Shown piece by piece: positions 39,011 to 51,600 of a stretch of DNA of 64,000 bases (position 1 is the first letter of the stretch; each line of letters opens with the position of its first letter). Made by a program: the position numbers and the translations under genes. Under the pieces are notes generated by a model, which saw only the letters and a list, made by a program, of their open reading frames with translations, was not told the origin of the DNA and ran no database searches. Origin of the DNA: Megaleporinus macrocephalus. Its lineage: Eukaryota; Chordata; Actinopteri; Characiformes; Anostomidae. The stretch is taken from NCBI GenBank assembly GCA_021613375.1, contig CM038722.1:24773441-24837440 (forward strand), in the 5' to 3' direction.

Positions 39011-42000
39011 GTAAGTGTGTCACTGTAAATAAATAATCAACCTTATCTCAAATTTAAGTACAAAATTAATCCCACAAGATTCTTAGAAAGTAGCTCGGTT
39101 TAAGCTACACACTCCATCGTGAGCTCTGGGCTAATAATTTGAACCATTGTGAAATGCATTTGAAGCAGGACTGGGTGGAATTTTAAATTCAAAATCATTA
39201 TATTCTCAAAGGAAATACTAAAATTCACAAAGGTCAGCAGTAACTGGCACATTAAATAAGAGCTATTTCTAAAGTCACCGTGGTACTGACAAGCACAAGT
39301 GTCTCTTTGCCACAGCAGTATTTTCAGGTGTTCTCTGAAAACCCTATCAGCATTGGTATGCAAACAAGGTTGTACACGAGAAGAGTGAAGCTCTGCCAAA
39401 CAATAGAAATTATTAAAAACAATACATTTTAAAGGAAGGAATGCTGGCAGAAAATAGTAAATTGTTTGCTGAAGATGCTTTGAAGTTTTTGCTTTTAACA
39501 AAAAAATCTGAGTTATTATAAGTTATATAGTTATTATAAAAATATTTTATATAGAACAATAATGTAAAAATGGCAAAAAGAAAAAAAAATTTTGTATATA
39601 TTATTTTGTATATAAGATTTCATTTCTCAGTTTAATAATACCAATTGAACTCTTAAAATAAAAAAACTATTAAAAATGTCTTTTTTCCCCTCCTCTGCTG
39701 TCTAAAAACAGCATGCTGCTGCCCTCAAACAAATCAAAACAGGTCTTTCAAATATCTTGGTTAATCAGGGGAGTGAGTTTATGTGCGATTTGTTATGTGC
39801 TGGGCCAAACATGATTGGAAACATAATAGAAAGCATAATTGAATCTACTTCGGCTTCTTACCAGAATAATTACTGTCACAGTTGTTCATGCATATTTTTT
39901 TATGAATCAGTACCTCCATTTTTAAATCAGGGAAACGAGTGCCTGTGCCTCATATTGCACAAGCAGTAAAACTTCCTGGAAATGTTCATTTATGAACGAG
40001 CAAATGTGTTACCTCCACGGTTACAGTAAATCTGGCACTGTGTTTTATGAATCTGGCCACGTTTTCTGGATGTAGAAGATCACTGCCAGTAGAATGCACA
40101 TTAGCCTGTGGCCTGGTGGGGTCCAAGTTTAACCACCAAGGGTTGGTATGGCTGCAGGATTCATGCCAAACGACTGGGAGCACACATGATTGAATTGCTC
40201 CCAGCCTCCAGGCCATGGATGAGATGTGTTCCTGATTTGTTGGAATGAAGACCTGCAGCCACACTGGTCCAGCGAGGTTGAGGTTGGACACCCCAATGTT
40301 ACTATGCCCAAAGCCAAGCATCAGCTAAAGAGATCTTTAGCCCTCTTGCATTAGTTTGTGGAGCAGTGGAACTGTGTGTTCTCTGGAGTGATGGAGCTCC
40401 ATTAAATACTTTTCGGGGGGGTTTGTTTATTTTTGTTTATTTTATTTGGATCCCCAGTAGCTCCTATAATGATCTAATGGGTAGCTATTCTTTCTGACAT
40501 CCATTAGACAAAAAACACACATATACATTATACATGTACAACAAGAAAGACAAGAAGAACACACTCTATGTATATTTCAAATACATACAAAAGAAAATCA
40601 TTGATTAAAAAAAACAAGTAAGAAGTTGAAAAATAAAAGAAATGTCATTATAATCCCAATAATCTCACTATTCCCCTTAAAACAATCTAATCTACTTTTA
40701 ACTTTTAATTTATTTAGTTTTATGATCAGAAATCAGTTAGGTAGTGTTTATTAGTAGTTTTTTAAACCATATTTTATTATTAGTTTTGAGCAGTGAGTCA
40801 GTTAAGCAATTCTACTCTTTAATAGCTCTGCAAATCACTGTTCTGCACATGTTTTAAAGTTTTCTGTGGAAAAATCCTGAACATCATCTTATTACAGATA
40901 AACCTCTCCCCTTTTTTTATTGCTATATTTTCGATTATAATACCCAATAGTTTTACTTCTTTTACTTGTTCAATTTTTTTCTTTGTCAATATTTAATGTT
41001 AATTGGGATTTGGGAGTTTGTGATCCAGCACCAATCATCCACCTTCAGTACCTGATATAATGCTCTTGTGACTGAACACAATCAAATCCTCTTCCAGTGT
41101 AAAGTCTTCTCAGAAGAGTACAGGCTGTTGCTGCAGCAAAGTATGACAGAAATCCCTATTAATACCCTTGATTTCAGAACAAAGGTTGGACATGGCATTT
41201 AAGTTGGCACTAATAGTGAAAGAGTCTGAAATAGCTTTTGTTTGAACTGTTTTGTTCTATTCTGCTTCTTTTAAAAGTCTACTAGGCTTATGCAGTATTG
41301 TAACTGAGAGCTCATTTCCAGACTGAAACCCTTACTGTTTAAGTTATTATGTATATAGAACTGTTCTATTAAAATGAAATGTACTGCAGTTAACTACTTG
41401 TGTCGTTATACAGCACTGCTGATATTGCTGTGTAAAGCTAGTACAGCTTAAGCTCTTTTAAGAATCCTACAATGCTTTCATACAGTACAGCTGGAAAGAA
41501 ACGTGATCCTGGTTCAGCTGCTGAAGAGTGACCATATCTAGAAAAGAGTACTTCATGGTTTAGAGAGTTTCTGTAATCATGCTTTTATCATGAAGTTTAG
41601 GCTTCAGCTGAAGTGATCAGGTTGGAGGGGAAAATAGTCACTGCAAATGAAACGATTGCCAACTTTGGTGAACTTTGCCAGCTACAGTTTTTCATCTAAC
41701 AGAAGCAATGTTTCAAATACTGTACTGCAATAGCGGATATTTCTCAAATTATATTCAATGCGAAGGCGGCTGTGTGCCTGGTTTCTTTGTTTTTGTAATG
41801 TGTCACATACTGCGGTGCTGATGTCATCTGTCCTGGTGTTCTGAGAAGCACTTGAATGGACATGTCTGGGCATCATTTTCCATTTTCCCATCAGCTGTAG
41901 TTACGGCAATAAAGTCATAGATGATTGTTCACAGCAAGTGTTGATTTTCTTTTTTTTTTTCTTTCTTTCTTTCTTTCTTTCTTTTCTTTGGGGTTGGGTC

Positions 42001-42467
42001 CCTCTCTCCACTGTAGCTGTAACAACTATCACAAATATGATTTCCTCAAATAACTTCGGTGTGCATGTAATGCTTCAAAATCTTTCTTTTCCTCTTCTTT
42101 TCTTTCCACAAAGCAGGCGTCATGATTTAATGACTCGCAGGTTTTATTTTTCTGTTGCAGGCAGGCAGTCTGCCTGCATGTCCTTTCCCACTTCCTCGTA
42201 AAGATAAAAGAGCATGTTGGAGGAATTTACGCTCATTGTTCACGATTTCACCCTACGTTCTTGAATCTTGCAAAAGCCCATTGTTATCACTTTATCTCGG
42301 GCTATCGTCCCATATGGACAGGAAGGCAGATTTAGTGTGAAGGGGGGATCATTTCTTTTATTGATTCCATATTTCATGGTTCAGTTTCAATTGTCATTCT
42401 CTTTCCTGGCTTTATCCATTACTTCAGAGTCAGTGATGGGCTGCTTCTCGTCCTTTTTACCTTCCAG
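39011..42467 (+). other. prkx intron 6 (3.5 kb)
   Basis: The donor is GTAAGT and the acceptor CTTCCAG. Near 40430-40560 is GGATCCCCAGTAGCTCC next to poly-T/A tracts, reminiscent of a dispersed teleost retroelement end. A (TTTC)n run lies at 41950-41987. Otherwise nothing recognisable. Confidence 0.8.
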
Positions 42468-42545
42468 AATGGAGCCGACGACGTGAAAAAGCACAGGTGG
42501 TTTAAGTCAGTAGATTGGGAGGCAGTTCCCAATAGAAGACTAAAG
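42468..42545 (+). CDS. prkx: prkx exon: NGADDVKKHRWFKSVDWEAV
   Basis: The exon is phase 0 at both ends, 78 nt, and encodes 26 residues: NGADDVKKHRWFKSVDWEAV then PNRRLK. This is the start of the AGC-kinase C-terminal tail; HRWF and VDWEA are family landmarks. The donor is GTAAAT at 42546, a weaker but acceptable 5' site. Confidence 0.96.
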
Positions 42546-43236
42546 GTAAATGTTCTAAGTTAATTTTCCTTAGTTGTCATGTCATGTGGTCATTTGAAAG
42601 CATATGGCTCGGTTTTAAAAATACAGTTAATAAATAGTTTTATAAAGAAAAGATACTATTATTATTGTAATTATAAAGACAATATATATAAATATTTTGA
42701 TTGAATAATAATTATTTTTGAATGAATAATATATTATCTATTTTAATTAAATAAGCAAATCAGAAATATGTATAATTTGTTTATTTACTTAAAATGCACG
42801 ATTGAGCATTTGATTCTGTCATTGCCAAAATGATCATAACAGTATTAAAACTTTACTGAATATTTTGGTTGTGACACTTTTAGCTAACCAGTCTTACACA
42901 AGCCAGTGCAAGTCTAGAAAACATAGCTTTGAACAACTATACACACATAAAATCACCTTTTATTAAAACACAAAAAATGCTGTTTATTCAATGCTTTGTG
43001 GATTGTTTCATCTGTTAAGGTTAAGTTCCACATAAAAGCTGAATAATGATGTTAGTTCTGTATAAGTGGAGGAACAGGCTAGGAGTGTAGGATTGACAGA
43101 GAGCTGTCAATCAAGCTACTCATTAGCCACTCCCACACCTTTCTCAGATAGGTCTGATCAGCAGTGTTTTTTAAGCGTTTAATCATATTTATGTCTAATA
43201 TTTTTCATCCATGCCTTGTTAGATATTTAATATAAC

Positions 43237-44816
43237 CAGTGTTGGGAGGGTTACTTTTAAAATGTATTTCACAATTTTACAAAATACATGTCCTTAAATG
43301 TCATTTGTAACGTATTGTGTTTGATTACACAATGTGAGTAACATACGAAATACTTTGGAATATTTCAATGTTCAAAAACAGTATGAATGTGGCAATCACA
43401 CCCTGCTTACTTTTCTGTTGTTCTGTTTGGAGCAGCCTTACACATGAATGCCAGTAACAGATTAATGCCTATTGTCTGTAAACTTGGAACTGCATTAAAT
43501 CTGATGTTAGCTAATGCTGTTTTAACTAATAGCCAAATTATGAATTGACAGTCTCCTTTATGCTATGCTATATGTTAGTGTTAGTTTAGCATAGGAGATT
43601 GTCATATGACAATTTGTCTAAGTAGGCAGCTTCTATAACTATAAAGAATTCAATCTAAGCTAACCAATAAGCTGCAAACCAAAAAAAACATACTTCAAGA
43701 TGCGTCTTCAGGCTGGATCTGTAGTTGTATGTTTTATTCAAGGGCTTCTGGGAAATACATGGACTCGCTGTAATTTAATTTGAGAGTGAATAAACATGTT
43801 AAATAGATAAATAACTTCATGTAATCTATTAATATCACCAATCTAACTATTCTGAATACTATCTATTTACATTATAACTGTATTCTGAATGCTATCTATT
43901 TACATTGTAACGGTATTCTGAATACTATCTATTTACATTGTAACTGTATTCTGAATACTATCTATTTACATTATAACTGTATTCTGAATACTATCTATTT
44001 ACATTATAACGGTATTCTGAATACTATCTATTTACATTATAACGGTATTCTGAATACTATCTATTTACATTATAACTGTATTCTGAATGCTATCTATTTA
44101 CATTGTAACGGTATTCTGAATACTATATATTTACATTATAACTGTATTCTGAATACTATCTATTTACATTATAACTGTATTCTGAATACTATATATTTAC
44201 ATTGTAACTGTATTCTGAATACTATCTATTTACATTATAACTGTATTCTGAATACTATCTATTTACATTATAACGGTATTCTGAATACTATCTATTTACA
44301 TTATAACTGTATTCTGAATACTATCTATTTACATTATAACTGTATTCTGAATACTATCTATTTACATTATAACTGTATTCTGAATACTATATATTTACAT
44401 TATAACTGTATTCTGAATACTATATATTTACATTGTAACTGTATTCTGAATACTATCTATTTACATTATAACTGTATTCTGAATACTATATATTTACATT
44501 ATAACTGTATTCTGAATACTATATATTTACATTATAACTGTATTCTGAATACTGTATATTTACATTATAACTGTATTCTGAATACTATATATTTACATTA
44601 TAACTGTATTCTGAATGCTGACTATTTACATTGTAACGGTATTCTGAATACTATCTATTTACATTGTAACTGTATTCTGAATACTATATATTTACATTAT
44701 AACTGTATTCTGAATACTATCTATTTACATTGTAACTCTATTGGAGTACAGTTACTTATGTTTTGTATTCTAAATGCGTAATGCCGTAATGTGTATTCAG
44801 TTACTTAACAACACTG
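43237..44816. mobile_element. Non-autonomous hAT-like transposon containing a minisatellite
   Basis: The left end CAGTGTTGGGAGGGTTAC and the right end, read in reverse complement, CAGTGTTGTTAAGTAAC form short inverted terminal repeats. They are flanked by a perfect 8-bp duplication AATATAAC (43229-43236, 44817-44824). CAG-type termini and 8-bp duplications are hAT hallmarks. There is no transposase frame. Of its 1580 bp, 890 bp is a 33-bp tandem array. Confidence 0.85.
43848..44737. repeat. 33-bp minisatellite, about 27 units
   Basis: The unit begins TATTCTGAATACTATCTATT and continues TACATTATAACTG. The array length of 890 bp equals 27 units. Variants include CTATATA for CTATCTA, GTAACGG for ATAACTG, and GCTATC for ACTATC. 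It lies wholly inside the hAT-like element. Confidence 0.97.
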
Positions 44817-45193
44817 AATATAACACACTAGTATCCTACACACATTTTTAGTATTTTATTCTCTGTTCCCTGCAAATAGTTTTTTTTTTTTTTTTATCAT
44901 GAGACCTGATTTTAAACACATTCAGTCACATGGTCCATACATGAGCTCTTAAAACCATTTTCAAGTCAACAAACTTGATTATGCTATTTGTGACTGTCTT
45001 GCAGTTTCCTTTCAAATCCTTTTATCTTTCTGGGGTCCGGATATTGGCCCACATACCGTAGTTTCCAGCACTACGTGGTGGTTTCTGTGGTGGCATAATT
45101 GCAGAGACCATATGTTAAGGTTTTTGACAGTGTTCTCTCCCTTTGTCCCAAAGTCTCGCTCATGTTTTCCCTCTCTCTCTTTTCTTCTTAAAG

Positions 45194-45319
45194 CCACCCA
45201 TAATTCCTAAAGTATCTCACGAAGGTGACACGTCTAACTTTGACGCCTACCCTGAAGACGAGTGGAAGAAGGACGCTCCGGTGCCACCAAAGGATCTAGA
45301 GATTTTCAAGAATTTTTAA
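45194..45319 (+). CDS. prkx: prkx last coding exon: AGC C-tail and stop
   Basis: The acceptor is TTCTTAAAG (ends 45193). The exon encodes PPIIPKVSHEGDTSNFDAYP, then EDEWKKDAPVPPKDLEIFKN and F, with the TAA stop at 45317-45319. The terminal FKNF (45305-45316) is an FxxF hydrophobic motif, the PKA-type tail ending that docks into the N-lobe; there is no phosphorylatable residue after it, as in PKA and PRKX. The SNFDAYP segment corresponds to the active-site tether. At 126 nt and phase 0 it is intact. Confidence 0.97.
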   Translation, partial: PPIIPKVSHEGDTSNFDAYPEDEWKKDAPVPPKDLEIFKNF

Positions 45320-47135
45320 ATGAACTGTTTTGAAAGGAGAAACATAAGGAAGGAAAACGAAAACGTGGCTATCAGAATAGGGCGTCCGGTTATTCATTCC
45401 TTAACGGGGGGGCCAGCCTATGCCTGTCCTTCTCTTGCTTCTGGACTGATGCTGTGGAGAAAGCTTTGGGATCATGTTTGAGGTAATCCATCATCGTGAA
45501 GATCAAGTGCATAGAGAAGGAAACTCCATTCCCTTTGCCTCCGTTTCTTGGGGCCTACTTTTCTTATGCAAAAATATGAGCCCTCCACCAAAAATGACTT
45601 ATTTTTCATAACGTGCATCTGCAATAATGTGTTTAGCTTTTTTTATGGTTTCCTTTGCTGGATCAATACAACATCTTTGATTACCTCAAATAAGTGGCTT
45701 TATGTTCTTCGGTGCCCTACGAGACTTTACTTTTTTTTTTTATTTCATCACAAAGCCAAGAGCACAACACAAGCCAGTAGTCTGATGTAGTTTATTTATA
45801 CATAAGCTATCTGGAATTTAAACGCTGGGACATGGAGCATATTGATATGAAGTCTTACAGTCATAGATGCCTCCGGTGTTTCAAACACAAGCCAGGAAAC
45901 CCAAAGCGTTACATTTGAAATGTTATTTTCAATGCAGGTTTCAGACTGTTCGTTACAGGTACAGCTTTACTCTTAAGCGATTAGCGGCTTTATCACAACA
46001 GGCAAGGAAACTTAGTGGACGTAATTGTAATTGTACCAAATCCTGGAGTCGGCTTTTAAACAAAGGATTGAGGATTTTAATAGACATATAGCTTAAGACT
46101 TGGTGCTTGAGGAAACATTACACCTGTATTCTTGAACACAAGCTTTGTTTACCTTGAGGTTTACCGCATCCTTAGGCATTCTAACCTTCTAGTCATGAAG
46201 TGATGTCCTTGTCCATGTTCTACTGTGTATATACTTTCTAATCAACCTTGAGTGCATGTATGTCAATGAGCTTTTAGCACTTGCCTGAGGTGGCCTTATA
46301 TTAGAATGTGTAAATCGTCTTTTAAACATGGTACTGGTGTGTTTAAAGCAATTGGTGCAGTCAAAGTGTTTTTACTCGGGTTTATAAACACTTGGGTGGA
46401 TTTTGTTGCTATGAAAGGTGTAGCTACTGTGTATGTGTCTGAATCCGATTCTTCTTTGTTGGAAGCTAGAATGAGGACATTTTCACGTCGGTCAGTGTTG
46501 CCCTGCAAAATGTATATACGTCAATCAGATTAATCAGAAGACAAAGGACCCATCACGTCTGCTGAGGCGTCTGCTTCATATTTAAATAACCTTCTTCTGG
46601 AGCCAGTTTTGGATAGTCATAACAGTGACAACTCCAACATGCAAAAAAAAAAAACATATGCAACATTTTGGTTTAGCTTCAGGTAAGAACTTGTTAATGC
46701 ACTGTCAGTTTCAGAAGTGTAGCAATATAAGGCAAAACAATTACAATACATAAAGAACTTTGGGGGGAAAATATGGTTCCCTGTCACCTATGGAGGTAAT
46801 TATTCATATATTTTGCATGGCTTTTGGGTGCTGATACTCACTGTCATTTTTGTTTTTTTTACAGGTAATAAAAAAAGAAATTATTATTTTTGTTATTATT
46901 ATTTTAATATTTTTAAAAAGCAGCTTTTTTTCTTAAGTCTGAATCCAACTTTCAGTATAATTTGCAGTGATGATCAGATTTGCATACTTTCATAGTGAAT
47001 TCATTTTACCTGGCATGAAGTTCAACTTTCACATGCCCACGACCAATAACTTTGACTGTGTTGCTCTCAGAACGGGCGGGGCTTCATGTAGTAGTGCGAT
47101 CCAAGCTTTTGACTTTTCTTCCCAGCTGGTTTTTG

Positions 47136-47141
47136 AATAAA
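47136..47141 (+). terminator. AATAAA poly(A) signal, proximal candidate
   Basis: Exact AATAAA in TTTTTGAATAAAGACAG, about 1.8 kb after the stop. Use unproven. Confidence 0.35.
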
Positions 47142-48470
47142 GACAGAGAGGCGGTCACTCAGAACACTGTATTAGGTCGTATGACTACCTATACTAGTGT
47201 GCTTTTAAAGTTTGTGTTTGGCCTGCTGGGTAACTGCTGGGTTAGCTGCTAGGCCAAGTGCTGCTGCACATAATTGTTACCCAACTATTCTGTTTTTTAT
47301 TTTATTTTTTTTATTTTGTTACAGTCCATTTTGCATCAGTATGAGATTGTATGATTATCTGGTGTAATTGTGTTTACCTTTGTGTTGTACTGCATACGGA
47401 AGGTTAGTTAGCCAGTTTGCTCAGTTTTAGGGGTATGTGTCCACTCTTTCCCACCGCTGTCCCTCGGATCTCATATATGTGGCAGTAAATAATGTAAACA
47501 GACTTTATAGGCTTTTATCATTTTAAGAATTAGCCTGAAAGTAAGCTTGCTTATTCTCACTAGCAGACACTTCTGCAAGTATCCTACAAGCCCTGTATGA
47601 TTTTAAAATTTGACATCCCTCTCAAACCAAGTCAACGTTATGAAATCTAAGGTCTTCTATCCAAATAACTGTCAGCATTTCTGTATAAAACCAGATACTT
47701 TAATTATTATGTGAAACTGTCCTGGATTGAGAGAAGGAGAGCTGTAGTTTTCCGCTCTGTACTCTCCAAGAAAGTTGCTTGATGTTCATGGCCAGTCTAC
47801 ATCTAAAGATCAATTCCATGAGATGTTAGGAATCGAGTGCAGGTTTATTATGTGATCAGAAACATCATCAACAATATCAGGCGGGGTCAAAACCAGTATT
47901 AAACAAAAAGTCCAAAACCAGGATCCAGTACTGCCAACGGAAATGCGAGGCTGAGTTGCAGGACATACCAAACAAGACTTTGCATGAGTTTAATGTTTTG
48001 AAAATACACTACAAAATAATAGTAATTATTAAAAATAGGTGATAGCTAGAGGTACAGTACTGACACCACCCTTGCCTAACAGTTGATTTACATAAAGTTG
48101 AAATCTGCTGATGTTTTTCGTGATGTGGTGAGGTGGATTTCGCAACACCAGCGAGGCATTGCAAGTGGACACATACTGTAAGCATTGCAGTAGTTACCCG
48201 TCACCCCAGTGCTGCCAGCCATGCCAGTTATCTACAACTCAGCAAAAAGGAAAAAATGCTGTATTTATTTATGTTTTCACTGTTTTGTTTGTTTTTTTCT
48301 AACTGTTCCAGCATGGAGGCAATCTTTCTAGTCTTTCAAATTTCTAGTGCTGGTTTAAATCATGTGTGTTAGTTAGTTATCAACATCTGTGTGCTAGGAT
48401 CAAAGAGTGTGAAAGTGTGTGGTTTTGATTTTTTTAATTGAAAGGTATACTTTGCCTATTCTGAAGAAGA

Positions 48471-48476
48471 AATAAA
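48471..48476 (+). terminator. AATAAA poly(A) signal, middle candidate
   Basis: Exact AATAAA, in GAAGAAATAAAAAGTG. T-rich sequence follows. Confidence 0.4.
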
Positions 48477-48707
48477 AAGTGTTTTATTATGTTCTTTTTG
48501 CTACAACGAGAATTGAAAAGGTTCTATGAACTTTACAGTGAACTGGAAGTCCAATTATAGGAAAATTTTATACTCAATTGTAATACCTTTTCTTCTGTTG
48601 TTTACTAGGTTCCTTAGATTGCCTTCTTCAAAACATTGACAGTGTATTTAAGTGGTGCAAGTGCAGTATTATCTGCTGTTTATGGAAACAAAAAAAAAAC
48701 AGGAAAA

Positions 48708-48713
48708 AATAAA
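48708..48713 (+). terminator. AATAAA poly(A) signal, distal candidate
   Basis: Exact AATAAA followed at about 30-60 bp by a G/T-rich stretch (48743-48775), the usual downstream element. It is the best-placed candidate for the end of the prkx transcript. Confidence 0.55.
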
Positions 48714-49102
48714 TACATTTCATGTCGACAGAGCTCCGGGAGTCTTGTATTGTTTTTTGGGGTTTTTTTTTGTGACAAGACGTTTTAGATTGTGTATCAT
48801 GTTTTAGAGCAAAACGTTGCTTTGTCTTCTACAGAGACAACAAGTGGCTCTTTGCCACTTGGCTGTCATGATGATATCTCCGGGCATTTCTGTCAGCATG
48901 TTGGCAACCAACCAAAATCCCTCAAGCAGTTGATTCAGGGTGGTATTAAGAGGCTTTTGAAGTATCAGGGACAGCTTATAGAGAATGAAACCAGTAGACC
49001 AGAGATTTTTTTTTAACACTCCTCTGAACCCGCAGTACCTGTGTAAAACTATTTCTGGTCAGAATGTTCTGTGTCCATTTTCGTTGTGAAGAAAACATAC
49101 GC

Positions 49103-50219
49103 TATATTGCCAAAAGTATTCACTCACCCATCCAAATCATTGAATCATTAATATGTTCCAATCACTTCCATGGCCCCAGGTGTTTCAAGCCAAGCACCTA
49201 GTCATGCAGACTGCTTCTACACACATTAGTGAAAGAATGGGTCTCTCTCAGGAGCTCAGTGAACTCCAGCGTGGTACTGTGATAGGACGCCACCTGTGCA
49301 ACAAGTCCAGTCGTGAAGTTTCCTCACTACTAAATATTCCTCAGTTAACTGTCAGTGGTATTATATTCCACTTAAGTGGAAGCGATTGGGAACAACAGCA
49401 ACTGAGGTTTGCTGTAGAACAACACCTACAGAGGTCACCAACTTTCTGCAGAGTCAATCGCTGCAGACCTCCAAACCTCATGTGGCCTTCAGATTATCTC
49501 AAGAGCAGAGTGTAGAGAGCTTCGTGGAATGGGTTTCCATGGCCGAGCAGTTGCATCCAAGCCCTACATCAACCAGTGCAATGCAGAGCATGCCACCACT
49601 GGACTCTAGAGCAGTGTAGACTTGTTCTCTGATGTGATGATTCATGCTTCTCCATCTGGCAATCCAATGGACGAGTCTAGTTTTGGCGGTTGCCAGGAAA
49701 ACAGTAATTGTCTGACTCCGTTCCTGTGAAAGGAACTCTTAATGCTTCAGTAGACCAAGACATTTTGGACACTTTCATGCTCCCTTTGTGGGACAGTTTA
49801 GGGACAGTTTGGGGACGACCCCTTCCTGTTCCAACATGACTGCCCACCAGTGCACAAAGCAGCTCCATAAAGACATGGAGGAGCGAGTTTGGTGTGGAAG
49901 AACTTGACTGGCCTGCACAGAGTCCTGACCTCAACCTGATAGAACACCTTTGGGATGAATTAGAGCGGAGACTGCGAGCCAGGCCTTCTCGTCCAACATC
50001 AGTGTCTGACCTCACTAATGTTCTTCTGGAAGAACGGTCAGACATTCCCATAAATACACTCCTAAACTGTGTGGAGAGCCTTCCCAGAAGAGCTAAAGCT
50101 GTTATAGCTGCAAAGGGTGGGTCGACATCATACTAAACCCTATGGATTAAGAATGGGATGCCACTCAAGTTCATATGAGAGTGAAGGCAGACGAGCGAAT
50201 ACTTCAGTGTTTGGTATTG
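49103..50219 (+). mobile_element. Decayed Tc1/mariner transposon
   Basis: The left end TATATTGCCAAAAGTATTCAC (49103) and the right end, GCGAATACTTCAGTGTTTGG to about 50219, are imperfect inverted repeats. The transposase is broken into several frames. An N-terminal helix-turn-helix region (49153 on) reads ERMGLSQELSELQRGTVI, then REVSSLLNIPQLTVSGII. The C-terminal part reads WPAQSPDLNLIEHLWDELER with the last acidic residue of the DDE triad (49894-50133). Deletions and frameshifts lie between, so it is inactive. It begins about 400 bp after the last prkx poly(A) signal. Confidence 0.9.
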
Positions 50220-50929
50220 TTGTTTCTGTTGTTGTTCTTGTGTTGTTTACACCAATAAAAAAATTAATAAACAGCTGGAATATCTTCAAGTGCAAAAACA
50301 AATCCTTTACTTCTCTGAACTGCTTAAGCGGTGATGCTGGGTAAACTATTCTCCATTATGGGAAAGTGGATACAGCTGGAAGAGACGATATACACAATAA
50401 CATAACCCACCTGCTTGGTTGCCACCAGGCCAGTCAACTGAGAAAACACAGTTAATAGAGTTGCGTTTGTTTGTGAGTCTGGTTTGCAAGATTCCTCCAA
50501 TTACACGCCTGCTCTGAATTGATTGTTGTTTGAACATGTAACATGAACGAATGATGATTGGTGTATGAAGTTATTAGTAAGTTTATATTTTCTGCTTCCC
50601 ACCATCCAAACACATAGTAATGTTTTCAGGTCTGGAGTGGTCAGTGTGTTCTTCTGAGAACCCCAGCAGCTTCTATGCTTGATCTGCAGAATCCATTCTT
50701 TTTTGTTTGTTTCCTTTTCTCACTCAGGGCTTCTTGACTGCTTTGCATCCTTTCAGATCCATATTGCTGAGGTGTCTTCTCACAGTGGATGTTTTCAGAT
50801 CAGAATTGAGAGTGGAGCTTGTTGTTCTGGAGCAGCTTTGGTGGTACCAGGTCTTACATGGATGTTAGGACTCCCATAATCAGTTTACTCTGTAGCTTTC
50901 AGAATTTTTTAGAGATGCTCTTCTTTCTC

Positions 50930-51250
50930 CTTATGCATGTGGACTGTCCTGTATCTAACCTGCTCTCAAGCATCTCCTGAAAACAGGAAGAACCTGTACA
51001 TAATGACTGGAATTACACAGAACTAGACATCTACTGTGGAGGATCCACTGCTCCAGCTAATTCAGGATCCCCTGGAATGGGTTCTCCTGTTGAGTCTGGT
51101 TCCTCTCAAGGTTTCTTCCTCTTGCTCTGAGGGAGTTTTGCTTGCCACTTTTACCCCTGGCTTGCTCGTTGGGGGGGCTCAGACCTGCATTTTCTAAAAA
51201 TCTGCTTCATGACAACGTCTGTTGTAAAAAGCGTTGTAGTAAAAATCAAT
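50930..51250 (+). mobile_element. Retroelement 3'-tail repeat
   Basis: It contains GAGTCTGGTTCCTCTCAAGG, GCTCTGAGGGAG and a GTTGTAAAAAGCGTTGTAG end. This is a dispersed teleost LINE/SINE-type tail, related to the reverse-oriented copy at 34671-34830. The left boundary is uncertain. Confidence 0.6.
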
Positions 51251-51600
51251 CAACCTTAATTTTTTAAAATAAATTAAAATGAATTTTAATGAGTACTAAA
51301 AATGTAAAAGAAACAATAAGAACAGAGACAAAATTAAGTAAGATGAATCGTAAAGGAAAAACAAAAAAAAACAAGAATAAGAAGCTAAAATCAGGAATAA
51401 GACAAAGATAAAAATAAGTCAATACAGTTAATATAAATATAGTAGTATAACATAAATTAGTAAATGAAATGAAAGAATAAAAGTAATGATGAAATAATAA
51501 TAATAATAATAATAATAATAGAGTAGTAAAATTAAAAAAAAAGAAAATAAAAGTATGGTAAAAGGAAATAAAAATAAAAATAAATAAACTGAATATCAAA
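51250..51600. repeat. A-rich low-complexity stretch with (AAT)n
   Basis: The (AAT)n run is at 51491-51520. Open frames on the minus strand here are rich in Phe/Leu/Ile only because of the composition. Confidence 0.7.

Larger units (their letters stand above)
42546..45193 (+). other. prkx intron 7 (2.6 kb)
   Basis: It runs from GTAAAT to TTCTTAAAG. It contains the hAT-like element with a 33-bp minisatellite (43237-44816) and a poly-T run (44881-44896). The remainder is AT-rich and featureless. Confidence 0.85.
45320..48730 (+). other. prkx 3' untranslated region (inferred)
   Basis: No intron is apparent and no other gene begins before the next transposon at 49103. The + strand frames here are short and unremarkable. 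Three AATAAA signals, at 47136, 48471 and 48708, give candidate ends. The exact 3' end cannot be fixed without transcripts. Confidence 0.55.

Noticed and set aside
38264..39501. Minus-strand frames of 92 and 133 codons in introns 5 and 6
   Set aside because: No family motif, no splice support and AT-rich intronic context; expected by chance.
51264..51599. Minus-strand 111-codon frame resembling a membrane protein
   Set aside because: Its Phe/Leu/Ile-rich composition comes from the A-rich low-complexity tract.
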